Shown: one piece after another, positions 8,986 through 15,820 of the stretch
Numbering within the stretch: the first letter of the stretch is position 1
Layout of the letters: each line of letters begins with the position of its first letter
NCBI GenBank assembly: GCA_002342785.1
Contig: DDQV01000015.1
Location: 1-42,633, forward strand
Origin: Fusobacteriaceae bacterium UBA2433
Lineage (GTDB): Bacteria > Fusobacteriota > Fusobacteriia > Fusobacteriales > Fusobacteriaceae
Reading direction: 5' to 3'
Length of the DNA stretch: 42,633 bases
Program-made: the position numbers and the translations under genes
Notes under the pieces: model-generated
Seen by the model: only the letters and a program-made list of their open reading frames with translations
Database searches by the model: none
What the model was told of the DNA's origin: nothing

Positions 8986-9170
8986 AGTAAATTTAGGAGG
9001 AAATGATATTCTATAAAACATTTTTGTCACAGATTACACAGATAGAGGCAGAGTTTAACCAAGAAAAAAAATAAAACCTTGAACACAGAGGAAAAATAAA
9101 TAAAACCTAGTCACTAATTGCACAAATTAACACGAAGAAAAATCTCCCTTTAAATAATAGTATTACTTAA
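8986..9170. other. Gene-free spacer with degenerate CAC-rich repeats
   Basis: No coding potential is seen. Three short related blocks occur: CACAGATTACACAGATAG (about 9030-9047), GAACACAGAGGAA (about 9082-9094) and GCACAAATTAACACGAAG (about 9120-9137). They resemble the CACAGATTAACACAGAT and CACAGAGG-type intergenic repeats scattered through many bacterial genomes. No terminator or promoter was recognised. Confidence 0.5.
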
Positions 9171-9391
9171 AATTACTGTAATTTTGTCATAAAATAAGGC
9201 CACTGAGTAACCTCTTAAGGCTATTTCTGATACCACTAAGGCTACTTTTTAACATTTTTGATTTTTTTCCTCTCAATCCTAATAGTACCAATGGTTAGAA
9301 GACTTTATTCTAGGGGGTAGATTTCTCCACAACATATAAATACAAGGGGAACTTTTTAGAGGGGCCTTAGAAGGCAAATAAGAAAGATTTT
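9171..9391 (+). repeat. 221-bp dispersed repeat, copy 2
   Basis: This copy is in direct orientation to copy 1 and the same length. It starts with the 13-bp palindrome AATTACTGTAATT. It then has three AAGGC(C/T)A(C/T)T units starting at 9196, 9217 and 9238, exactly 21 bp apart. A distal GGCCTTA (about 9364-9370) could pair with the first unit's TAAGGCC (9195-9201), but copies 1 and 3 keep only five of those seven pairs. Confidence 0.9.
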
Positions 9392-9412
9392 TCAAAATAT
9401 ATTAGATTTCAT

Positions 9413-9462
9413 ATAAAAAACCTATAGATTCAACATATTTTTCAATGTTTAGTCTATAGGTT
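9413..9462 (-). terminator. Terminator of the lrgAB operon
   Basis: AACCTATAGA (9419-9428) pairs with TCTATAGGTT (9453-9462), and an inner ACAT/ATGT stem is possible. Read on the minus strand the hairpin runs into six T. It lies just below the lrgB stop codon. Confidence 0.85.
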
Positions 9463-9480
9463 ATAATATGTATAAATTTT

Positions 9481-10173
9481 TTAAAATAATAATGAAAATA
9501 ATAATGGTAAGATGAAAACTGTAAAAATTCCAGCTACTCCAATAGCTAGACCACTCATAGCGCCCTCAGTTTCTCCCATTTCAATAGCTCTAGAAGTTCC
9601 TACAGCATGACTAGAAGTACCAATAGCAATTCCTTGTGCAATTTTATTTTCTATTTTAAATATCTTACATATAAATGGTGCTAAAATAGCTCCTGTCATT
9701 CCAGTTATCATAACCATTACTATGGTAATAGGAATAAATCCTTCTACTTGTCGAGATAACTCTATTGCAATAGGAGTGGTAACAGATTTTGGAAGGGAAG
9801 ATCTTATAAGACCTAGATCCATCTTTAAAATTTTTCCTATAAAGACACAAGAGAGTATAGAAGTAAGAACACCAACTACAATCCCACCTAGTATTGGTAT
9901 AAAATGTTGCTTCAACAAATTAATTTTTTTATATAAAGGAACTGCTAAAACTACAGTTGCAGGTGCTAAAAAAAAAGAAATTAGATCTCCACCTTTTTTA
10001 TAGGTCTCTAGTGGTATTTTAAAATATAATAATATAGGGATTATAATTATAAGGGCTATTAAGATAGGATTTAGAATAGGAAGTCTAAATTTTTTATAAA
10101 TTTCCATACCTATAATATAAGCGATTATTGTCAGACAAATGCCAAATAGTGGACTGTTTAATAACTCTATCAT
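9481..10173 (-). CDS. lrgB: LrgB/CidB-family membrane protein
   Basis: This 230-aa integral membrane protein of the LrgB family is the larger partner of the LrgAB/CidAB pair. The pair is linked to murein hydrolase control and holin-like behaviour in Staphylococcus, and to pyruvate or glycolate transport in other organisms. Family hallmarks are PAVxLAVPLY-like PATVVLAVPLYKK near residue 72, SSLPKSVTTPIAIELS near residue 128, and GTSSHAVGTSRAIEMGETEGAMSG near residue 186, given here in parts. Six to seven membrane helices are apparent. Its ATG overlaps the lrgA stop by 4 bases, giving tight coupling. Pyruvate uptake is plausible in a fermenter but not shown by the sequence. Confidence 0.93.
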   Translation of the reverse strand: MIELLNSPLFGICLTIIAYIIGMEIYKKFRLPILNPILIALIIIIPILLYFKIPLETYKKGGDLISFFLAPATVVLAVPLYKKINLLKQHFIPILGGIVVGVLTSILSCVFIGKILKMDLGLIRSSLPKSVTTPIAIELSRQVEGFIPITIVMVMITGMTGAILAPFICKIFKIENKIAQGIAIGTSSHAVGTSRAIEMGETEGAMSGLAIGVAGIFTVFILPLLFSLLF

Positions 10174-10514
10174 TTTTCCCTCCTATTTATTAGATATTGA
10201 ACTGTAAGACCTGTAGTCACCAAAGTAATTATAGTAGTTAATATCATAGTTACTACTATTTTTAGAATATTTCCATGGAGCATATCTAAAGCAGAAATAA
10301 TAGCAACTCCAGGAGGTATAAAAAATATAGCAAGATTTAATAAAATTGTGGTGGCTCCTTTCTCTATAAGATCTAAAGAAATTAATTTTCTTTCAAGTAA
10401 AATAAATAATATTAACATTCCAATGACTGGGCCTGGAATTGGAAAATCTATTAATTTACTGATTATCTCTCCTATATAGGTTACCATAAAAATAATGGCA
10501 TATTGTTTGATCAT
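10170..10514 (-). CDS. lrgA: LrgA/CidA-family holin-like protein
   Basis: This is a 114-aa protein with four predicted membrane helices, first gene of the lrgAB pair. The CidA/LrgA core is visible: GEIISKLIDFPIPGPVIGM near residues 15-33, the NLAIFFIPPGVAII segment near residue 61, and a hydrophobic C-terminal helix. GAGGTG lies 7 nt before the ATG. The upstream gap to 10773 is shared with the divergent DUF969 gene and carries a palindrome at 10551-10571 that could control either side. Confidence 0.93.
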   Translation of the reverse strand: MIKQYAIIFMVTYIGEIISKLIDFPIPGPVIGMLILFILLERKLISLDLIEKGATTILLNLAIFFIPPGVAIISALDMLHGNILKIVVTMILTTIITLVTTGLTVQYLINRREK

Positions 10515-10550
10515 GATGTATCACCTCGAATATTATTATACCATAAAAAG

Positions 10551-10571
10551 AATCCATATTTAATATGGATT
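10551..10571. promoter_or_regulatory. Palindrome in the lrgA leader
   Basis: AATCCATAT and ATATGGATT form a perfect 9-bp inverted repeat around TTA. It lies 37 bp upstream of the lrgA start in the divergent region. It may be an operator or a small leader hairpin. The rest of this 258-bp gap is AT-rich with no clear second signal. Confidence 0.45.
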
Positions 10572-10772
10572 TGTAAAATAATATTCAATTCTTTTTTCTA
10601 TATCCTGTATTTGATTAAAAGAAGAAAGTATATATTTATTATTAAAATTTAAATAATTAAATACTTATACATATTTTTTTTAATGTAAAATAGATTACAA
10701 AACTTTAATTGAATATATTGTATTATAAGTATACAAGTAGTTGAATTAACGTATTAAAAGGAGGATTAATTT

Positions 10773-11450
10773 ATGGTTACACTAAAGCTTATTGGAATTC
10801 TTATTATAGTTATAGGATTCTTATTAAAAATGGATACAATAGCAGTTGTTATTATTGCAGGAATTACAACAGGTCTAGTTTCAGGTATTGGATTTTTCGA
10901 TATCTTAACTAAATTAGGTGAAGCTTTTGTTCAAACGAGATATATGACAGTATTTCTTCTAACTCTTTCGGTTGTAGGAATTTTAGAGCGAAATGGTTTG
11001 AAAGAACAAGCGGCTAAATGTATTGGAGAGATGAAATCAGCAACTACAGGTAAAGTTTTAAGTATGTATATGATTTTAAGAACAATTTTTGCTGCATTAT
11101 CTCTTAGATTGGGAGGCCATGTGCAATTTATAAGACCACTTATCTATCCTATGGCTCAAGCTGCGGGAGAAAAGAAAAATGGTTTATTGAGTGAAGATGA
11201 AAATGAAAAAATTAAAGGAGTTGCTTGTGCTATTGAAAATTATGGAAACTTCTTTGGTCAAAATATATTTGTAGCCAGTGGTGGGGTATTATTAATAGTA
11301 GGGACACTACAAGAATTAGGAATAATAGTAACTCCTTATGCTGTTTCAAAAGCTGCTATTCCAATTGGTATTATTGCAGTAATATTTTCTATAATACAAA
11401 ATAAATTTTTAGAAAAGAAAATATCTAAAATTGGAGGGGAGAAAAAATGA
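10773..11450 (+). CDS. DUF969 membrane protein, putative 5-oxoproline permease subunit
   Basis: This is a 225-aa hydrophobic protein with about five to six membrane segments, matching the DUF969 family. Recognisable stretches are LKLIGILIIVIGF at the N-terminus, FVQTRYMTVFLLTLSVVG.LERNGL near residue 52, and LRLGGHVQFIRPLIYPMAQAA near residue 110. DUF969 is nearly always followed by DUF979 and often by pyroglutamyl peptidase, as here, which supports a two-subunit permease for 5-oxoproline or a related compound. That role is inference from context. AAGGAGG precedes the ATG, and the stop overlaps the next start by 4 bases. Confidence 0.85.
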   Translation: MVTLKLIGILIIVIGFLLKMDTIAVVIIAGITTGLVSGIGFFDILTKLGEAFVQTRYMTVFLLTLSVVGILERNGLKEQAAKCIGEMKSATTGKVLSMYMILRTIFAALSLRLGGHVQFIRPLIYPMAQAAGEKKNGLLSEDENEKIKGVACAIENYGNFFGQNIFVASGGVLLIVGTLQELGIIVTPYAVSKAAIPIGIIAVIFSIIQNKFLEKKISKIGGEKK

Positions 11451-12361
11451 AAAGTATAATTCTTCAAATTATGTATATGTTAACAGGTTTGGTGGCTATA
11501 GCTGCAGGAATATATGCTATAACTGATAAAGAACATAAGACAAAATTTAGTACTGGAGCATTTTGGATTATATTTGGTTTGATTTTTATCCTTGGAAAAA
11601 GTATACCACCTCATATTGTTGGCGGAGCTATAATATTTATGGGATTTTTAACAGCTTTAAAGAGAGTAGGAACAGGATCTCAAACAAATTCCTCTGAAGA
11701 ATATAGAATTAAAAAAAGTGAAATTATAGGGAATAAAATATTTATTCCAGCATTATCTATTGGATTTATAGCATTTGCTGTTGCTCAATTTACTAAATTA
11801 GGTGGATTAGTTGGATTAGGGATTGGTTCTGTAATAGCATTGATTCTTGCTTTTGTTATAACTAAGGAAAAACCTAAATACTTAGGTTATGAAAGTTCTA
11901 GAATACTTCAACAAATAGGATCTACAACAATTCTTCCACAACTTTTGGCTGCATTAGGAGCTATATTTGCCATGGCAGGTGTAGGAAATGTTATAGCTGA
12001 TTTAATGGGATCGATAGTTCCTGAAGGAAATATTTTGGCTGGAGTTGTAATGTATTGTCTTGGAATGGCTATCTTTACTATGATTATGGGAAATGCTTTT
12101 GCAGCTTTTGCAGTTATTACAGCAGGAATAGGAATTCCATTTGTATTTGCTCTAGGAGCAGATCCAGCTATTGCAGGATCTTTAGCACTTACAGCAGGGT
12201 ATTGTGGAACGTTAATGACTCCAATGGGAGCAAATTTTAATATAGTTCCGGCATCAATTATGGATATGAAAAATAAAAATGGTGTTATACTATCTCAAAT
12301 ACCAGTAGCATTGTCATTATTAGTTGTGCATATTTTACTTATGTATTTTTGGGCATTTTAA
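11447..12361 (+). CDS. DUF979 membrane protein, putative 5-oxoproline permease subunit
   Basis: This 304-aa polytopic membrane protein of family DUF979 has about nine hydrophobic segments. Typical segments are SIPPHIVGGAIIF.MGFLTAL near residue 60, LPQLLAALGAIFAMAGVG near residue 165, and GYCGTLMTPMGANFNIVPA near residue 246, the most conserved part of the family. It overlaps the DUF969 gene by 4 bases, and the next start lies 11 nt beyond its stop, so the three form one operon. Biochemical function is not established for the family as far as I know. Transport of the product of the neighbouring peptidase is the best guess. Confidence 0.85.
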   Translation: MKSIILQIMYMLTGLVAIAAGIYAITDKEHKTKFSTGAFWIIFGLIFILGKSIPPHIVGGAIIFMGFLTALKRVGTGSQTNSSEEYRIKKSEIIGNKIFIPALSIGFIAFAVAQFTKLGGLVGLGIGSVIALILAFVITKEKPKYLGYESSRILQQIGSTTILPQLLAALGAIFAMAGVGNVIADLMGSIVPEGNILAGVVMYCLGMAIFTMIMGNAFAAFAVITAGIGIPFVFALGADPAIAGSLALTAGYCGTLMTPMGANFNIVPASIMDMKNKNGVILSQIPVALSLLVVHILLMYFWAF

Positions 12362-12372
12362 GGAGGATAAAA

Positions 12373-13014
12373 ATGAAATTACTTATTACGGGATTTGATC
12401 CATTTGGAAATGAAAATATAAATCCAGCTTGGGAGGCTGTAAAACTTTTACCATCAAAGATAGAAAATGTAGAAGTTATTAAACTTCAAATTCCCACAGT
12501 TTTCAAAAAATCTATAAACACTATTTTAGAAGGTGCCAAAGAACATAAACCTGATGTTATTATTTGTGTAGGACAAGCAGGTGGAAGGTATGATCTTACA
12601 ATAGAAAGAGTTGCAATTAACTTAGATGATGCTAGAATAAAAGATAATGAAGATAATCAACCAATAGATGAATCTATCTATACTGATGGACAAGATGCAT
12701 ACTTTACAAGTCTTCCATTAAAAGCTATAGTAAAAGAAATTCAAAATAATAATATACCAGCTTCAATTTCTAATACTGCTGGGACATATGTATGTAATCA
12801 TGTTATGTATGGAGTACTTTATCATATAGAAAAAGATGTTATAGCAAAAAAAGGTGGATTTATTCATGTTCCTTTTATACCACAACAAGTACTAGATAAA
12901 AAAAATATGCCTTCTATGGATTTAAAAACTATAGTAAAAGGATTAGAAGCAGCTATTAAAGCAGTAGGAAAATACGATAACGATATTAAAATAACTGGTG
13001 GAACTGAATTTTAA
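12373..13014 (+). CDS. pcp: Pyroglutamyl-peptidase I (pyrrolidone-carboxylate peptidase)
   Basis: This 213-aa cytosolic cysteine peptidase of family C15 removes N-terminal pyroglutamate (5-oxoproline) from peptides. The catalytic triad is readable: E78 in GRYDLTIERVAIN, C141 in NTAGTYVCNHVMYG, and H165 in GGFIHVPFIP. The N-terminal ITGFDPFG motif is typical. I chose ATG 12373, not the in-frame ATG 24 bases upstream, because AGGAGG at 12361-12366 is ideally placed and the family starts with MK-L-TGFxPF. It is the last gene of the DUF969-DUF979-pcp operon and is followed by a terminator. Confidence 0.96.
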   Translation: MKLLITGFDPFGNENINPAWEAVKLLPSKIENVEVIKLQIPTVFKKSINTILEGAKEHKPDVIICVGQAGGRYDLTIERVAINLDDARIKDNEDNQPIDESIYTDGQDAYFTSLPLKAIVKEIQNNNIPASISNTAGTYVCNHVMYGVLYHIEKDVIAKKGGFIHVPFIPQQVLDKKNMPSMDLKTIVKGLEAAIKAVGKYDNDIKITGGTEF

Positions 13015-13029
13015 TTATTAAATTAAAAA

Positions 13030-13069
13030 ATATGTAGGAGATCTTTCAAAGATTTCTTACATATTTTTA
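13030..13069 (+). terminator. Terminator of the DUF969-DUF979-pcp operon
   Basis: A long inverted repeat (arms 13030-13046 and 13048-13064, two G-U pairs) ends in a T run. The innermost bases must open to form a loop. It separates pcp from the gamma-glutamylcyclotransferase-like gene. Confidence 0.85.
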
Positions 13070-13087
13070 TAAAGGAGTTGATTTATT

Positions 13088-13516
13088 TTGGATAGCAAAA
13101 GAATATTCGTTTACGGTAGCCTTATGAAAGGGTTTTATAACTATGAAAAATTTCTTAAAGGAAAAACTATAAATGAAATTTCAGGAACTTCTATTGAAGG
13201 AAAATTATTCCATCTTCCTAAGAAGGGATATCCTGCTGTTATTTCTGGAAAAGATATTATTTCTGGTCAAGTTTTAGACGTTATAGATAATGGTAAAATA
13301 TTTGAAGAAATTAATCAAATGGAGGGTGTTATATCTCTTAATAACCCTAAAAATGAATACAATATAGAGATAAGAGAAGTCAAATTCTTAGATGGGAGTA
13401 GGGAGTACCTCCCTGTGTATATCTATAATTCAATAGAAGATGAAATTGTAAATAATGATTTAGGAATTTATATTTCTTCTGGAGATTGGAAATTATATAT
13501 GACAGAAAAAAAATAA
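13088..13516 (+). CDS. Gamma-glutamylcyclotransferase-like (AIG2 fold) protein
   Basis: This 142-aa protein has the GGCT/AIG2-like fold. Members release 5-oxoproline from gamma-glutamyl amino acids or amines, though many bacterial ones are uncharacterised. The nucleotide-free binding loop VYGSLMKG (residues 8-15) is diagnostic, and the probable catalytic glutamate is in NQMEGV near residue 79. The start is TTG, 10 nt behind AAAGGAG at 13071-13077; no ATG fits in frame. A terminator separates it from pcp, so it is probably transcribed by read-through or its own weak promoter. The thematic match with pcp (both would release 5-oxoproline) is notable. Confidence 0.82.
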   Translation: MDSKRIFVYGSLMKGFYNYEKFLKGKTINEISGTSIEGKLFHLPKKGYPAVISGKDIISGQVLDVIDNGKIFEEINQMEGVISLNNPKNEYNIEIREVKFLDGSREYLPVYIYNSIEDEIVNNDLGIYISSGDWKLYMTEKK

Positions 13517-13576
13517 AGAAATTTTATCAAAATTGAAATCATCAAATAAAAAAGATCATATTTTGTTTTTATTCTT

Positions 13577-14347
13577 TTATATCTTTATTTTCTTAGCTAA
13601 AAAATAATATAATCTTTTAGGTAGGATCTTGACTATTATATATATAATTTTATTAGATAATCCTGGGATATAGAGACCACCTTTTTTATTTAGGGATTTT
13701 AATGAAAGTGTGGTTACTTTATCTGGATCCATCCACCTTATAAGACCTCTATTTTTAAAAGTTTTTTCCTTTATATCTAAAGAATTATGAAAATCACTTC
13801 TTGTAAACCCAGGACATAAAACCTGAACTCTTATCCCAAAAGATGAGAGTTCAAGATGAAGAGACTCTGTAAATGTTATTATAAAAGATTTTGTAGCACT
13901 ATAAAGGTGGTTAAAAGAAGTTGGAGAAAAACCTGCAAGGGAGGAAACATTTATAATATTTCCTCTTTTATTATCTATCATATTTTTAGATACTAGGTGA
14001 GTAATTTTACAAAATGAAATTATATGTGCTTCTATCATCTCATTTTGTTTTTTATAGGTGTCATCAAAGAACTTTTTTTTATGACCAAATCCAACATTAT
14101 TTATCAAAAAATCAAAAGGAATCATCTCTATTTTTTTTAGAAAATTATCCACTTCTTGTGGGAGAGTGAAATCAACTAACATCACAGTAACTTTAATATT
14201 ATATTTTTTACGAAGATCACAGGCCAACTTCTCTATAATCTCGACACGTCTTCCTGTAATATAAAGATTATATTTTTCTTTTCCCAGTCTTCTTGCAAAG
14301 GAAGCTCCTATACCGCTAGTAGCTCCAGTTATTAAAGCATTTTTCAT
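13577..14347 (-). CDS. Short-chain dehydrogenase/reductase (SDR)
   Basis: This is a 256-aa classical SDR oxidoreductase using NAD(P)H. It has the dinucleotide motif TGATSGIG (T7-G14), NNVG (83-86), the catalytic serine in INVSSLAG (S135 or S136), and YSATK with Y149 and K153. A hydrophobic, basic C-terminal tail (IIYIIVKILPKRLYYFLAKK) suggests membrane association, as in the DltE/YqjQ-type SDRs. It follows the Crp/Fnr gene at 64 bp on the same strand, and no terminator separates them. The substrate cannot be inferred. Confidence 0.9.
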   Translation of the reverse strand: MKNALITGATSGIGASFARRLGKEKYNLYITGRRVEIIEKLACDLRKKYNIKVTVMLVDFTLPQEVDNFLKKIEMIPFDFLINNVGFGHKKKFFDDTYKKQNEMIEAHIISFCKITHLVSKNMIDNKRGNIINVSSLAGFSPTSFNHLYSATKSFIITFTESLHLELSSFGIRVQVLCPGFTRSDFHNSLDIKEKTFKNRGLIRWMDPDKVTTLSLKSLNKKGGLYIPGLSNKIIYIIVKILPKRLYYFLAKKIKI

Positions 14348-14411
14348 TGAATACCTTCCTCATTTTATTTATTTTATTGGTCACTATCTTAATTATATCT
14401 GAAATAAAGTT

Positions 14412-15101
14412 TTATTTTTTTTCAATACTTCTCCTATAATTTTTTAGATTTGAAAGTGATATTATTGTTATAAGTTTTCTCTTAATGAGTATTAATTTAT
14501 TATCTTGTAATTTTTTTAAGATTTTTGTTACGCCTATCCTAGAAATATTTAATGCGTTTCCAATATTTTCATGGGTATATCCACAAATTTTTATGTCAGT
14601 TTTATGATTTGGATTAATAATGATTGCTATTCTAATTAAGAATTCAAGGATTCTTTCTTCATTTATATAAAATTTGTTAAAGCTCATTTGAAAAAGAGCT
14701 AAATGATATTTTCTAGACATACTGTGAATAAAATATGAATAATAGAATGGGTTTTTTAGGAGAAATATATCTATTTTTTTCTTACTAATCTTACATAATT
14801 TTGAATCAGTAACAAAATAAAGATTATAATTTTCAGAAAGATTAGAAAAAATTTCAAATTCACCTAAAATTTCTCCAGGTTTCAAAGTATAGATTAGTTG
14901 TTCATCACCATTTTCTTCACAAAGGAATATTTGGACTTCTCCAGAGACTACAATATATAGTGATTCTATAATATCGAGACAAATAATATCGTTTTTGTGA
15001 TAAGAATTTATTATCCCATGAGGAACCAAAGTATTTAAAAAAAAGTTTCTCATATCATTTTGTTTATTTAAATCAAAAATTTTGGAATATTCTTTATTCA
15101 T
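14412..15101 (-). CDS. Crp/Fnr-family transcription regulator
   Basis: This 229-aa regulator has an N-terminal cyclic-nucleotide-binding-like beta-barrel (about residues 25-130) with LYIVVSGEVQIFL and LKPGEILGEFEIFS, the turn glycines of the fold. The C-terminal Crp helix-turn-helix (about 170-215) has GYTHENIGNALNISRIGVTKILKKL. There is no N-terminal four-cysteine Fnr cluster motif, so it is not an oxygen-sensing Fnr of the classical kind. The barrel lacks an obvious cAMP-binding GELAL..RAA segment. The ligand is unknown. It probably controls the downstream SDR gene. AGGGAG precedes the ATG. Confidence 0.9.
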   Translation of the reverse strand: MNKEYSKIFDLNKQNDMRNFFLNTLVPHGIINSYHKNDIICLDIIESLYIVVSGEVQIFLCEENGDEQLIYTLKPGEILGEFEIFSNLSENYNLYFVTDSKLCKISKKKIDIFLLKNPFYYSYFIHSMSRKYHLALFQMSFNKFYINEERILEFLIRIAIIINPNHKTDIKICGYTHENIGNALNISRIGVTKILKKLQDNKLILIKRKLITIISLSNLKNYRRSIEKK

Positions 15102-15270
15102 TAGTTTCTCTCCCTTTATATCATCTTAATAATTTAAAAAATCATATTTAATTATAAAGTATACCTTATTGTATATTATTATTCAATAAATGCTTACAGA
15201 ATCTTTATTGAAAATAAATTAATAAATGGATATTATTCTCAAATAAAATATAAAAGAAATCATGAGAAAG

Positions 15271-15299
15271 TTGACAATTAAATGGCATAATAGTATAAT
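15271..15299 (+). promoter_or_regulatory. Consensus sigma-70 promoter of the DUF896-asnS unit
   Basis: TTGACA (15271-15276), a 17-bp spacer and TATAAT (15294-15299) match the housekeeping consensus exactly. Transcription should begin near 15306, a few bases before the T-box leader. Confidence 0.93.
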
Positions 15300-15310
15300 A
15301 TTTTTAATTA

Positions 15311-15571
15311 TAAAGGCGAAGATAAGGAGAGTAACTTCTAATAGATACTAAAGCGAGCTAGTGACGGTGAGAGACTAGTAGTGGAATTAGTTGTGAAGAA
15401 CACCTTGGAGCTGCTAACCCAAAGGATTTTTATCTTAGTAGGCTTAGACGTATTTGACACGTAACGTCAAAGGGTATCGAGGAACTGCTTGTGTGTGTCT
15501 CCGTGCTTACTTTATTTTTTAGGGTTTGTATGAATTTTGACTTCTCACTTTTAGTAGTGGGAAGTTTTTTT
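15311..15571 (+). promoter_or_regulatory. T-box leader, asparagine specifier
   Basis: This is a tRNA-sensing leader. Stem I closes with AAGATAA (15319-15325) pairing with TTATCTT (15430-15436). Inside it are the S-turn pair AGTA (15330-15333) and GAA (15395-15397), the AGCGAG and GGTGAGAG distal bulge/loop motifs, and GAAGAACACCTTGGAGCTGC with the specifier AAC at 15399-15401, an asparagine codon matching the downstream asnS. Stem III-like sequence follows (GACGT.../ACGTC near 15449-15468). The antiterminator core reads AGGGTATCGAGGAACTGC instead of the usual AGGGTGGNACCGC, so the tRNA-acceptor-binding bulge is atypical. A terminator ends the leader. Uncharged tRNA-Asn should turn the operon on. 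Confidence 0.9.
15540..15571 (+). terminator. T-box regulated terminator
   Basis: ACTTCTCAC (15540-15548) pairs with GTGGGAAGT (15557-15565), one G-U pair, followed by a T run. It lies 19 bp before the DUF896 start and is the leader's off-state. Confidence 0.9.
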
Positions 15572-15589
15572 ATTAGATAGGAGGTTAGA

Positions 15590-15805
15590 ATGGAAATGAA
15601 AGATATTATAGCTAAGGTGAACTATTATTCAGCTTTGGCTAAGAAAAAGCAATTGACAGATGAAGAAATAATAGAAAGACAAAAATATAGGACTCTATAC
15701 TTAGAGCAGTTTAAATCTCAAGTCAAAGGACATTTAGATCAAATCAAAGTTGTAGATAAAAATGGAAAAGAAGTAAAATTAAAACCAAAAAAAAAATTAA
15801 ATTGA
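15590..15805 (+). CDS. DUF896 (YnzC family) small protein
   Basis: This 71-aa protein has the compact helical hairpin of the DUF896/YnzC family. Seen here are IIAKVNYYSALAKKKQLTDEE, then RQKYRTLYLEQFKSQVKGHL and the closing IKVVD; the lysine-rich tail is variable. The family is widespread in Firmicutes and related groups. B. subtilis YnzC lies in an SOS-related operon, but no function is proven here. TAGGAGG is 8 nt before the ATG. It lies between the T-box and asnS with a 15-bp gap to asnS, so its expression should respond to asparaginyl-tRNA charging. Confidence 0.88.
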   Translation: MEMKDIIAKVNYYSALAKKKQLTDEEIIERQKYRTLYLEQFKSQVKGHLDQIKVVDKNGKEVKLKPKKKLN

Positions 15806-15820
15806 GTTAGGGAGGATTTT

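Noticed and set aside
8765..9391. The dispersed repeats as insertion sequences or a CRISPR
   Set aside because: No transposase frame, no terminal inverted repeats and no target duplication are visible; there are only two close copies, about 220 bp each, with no spacer pattern.
9722..10003. 93-codon plus-strand reading frame opposite lrgB
   Set aside because: It is the complement of a well-supported lrgB gene, has no ribosome site and no recognisable family.
12349..12372. Upstream in-frame ATG adding eight residues to pyroglutamyl peptidase
   Set aside because: It lies inside the DUF979 gene without a ribosome site, while AGGAGG is ideally placed for ATG 12373 and the family begins at that methionine.
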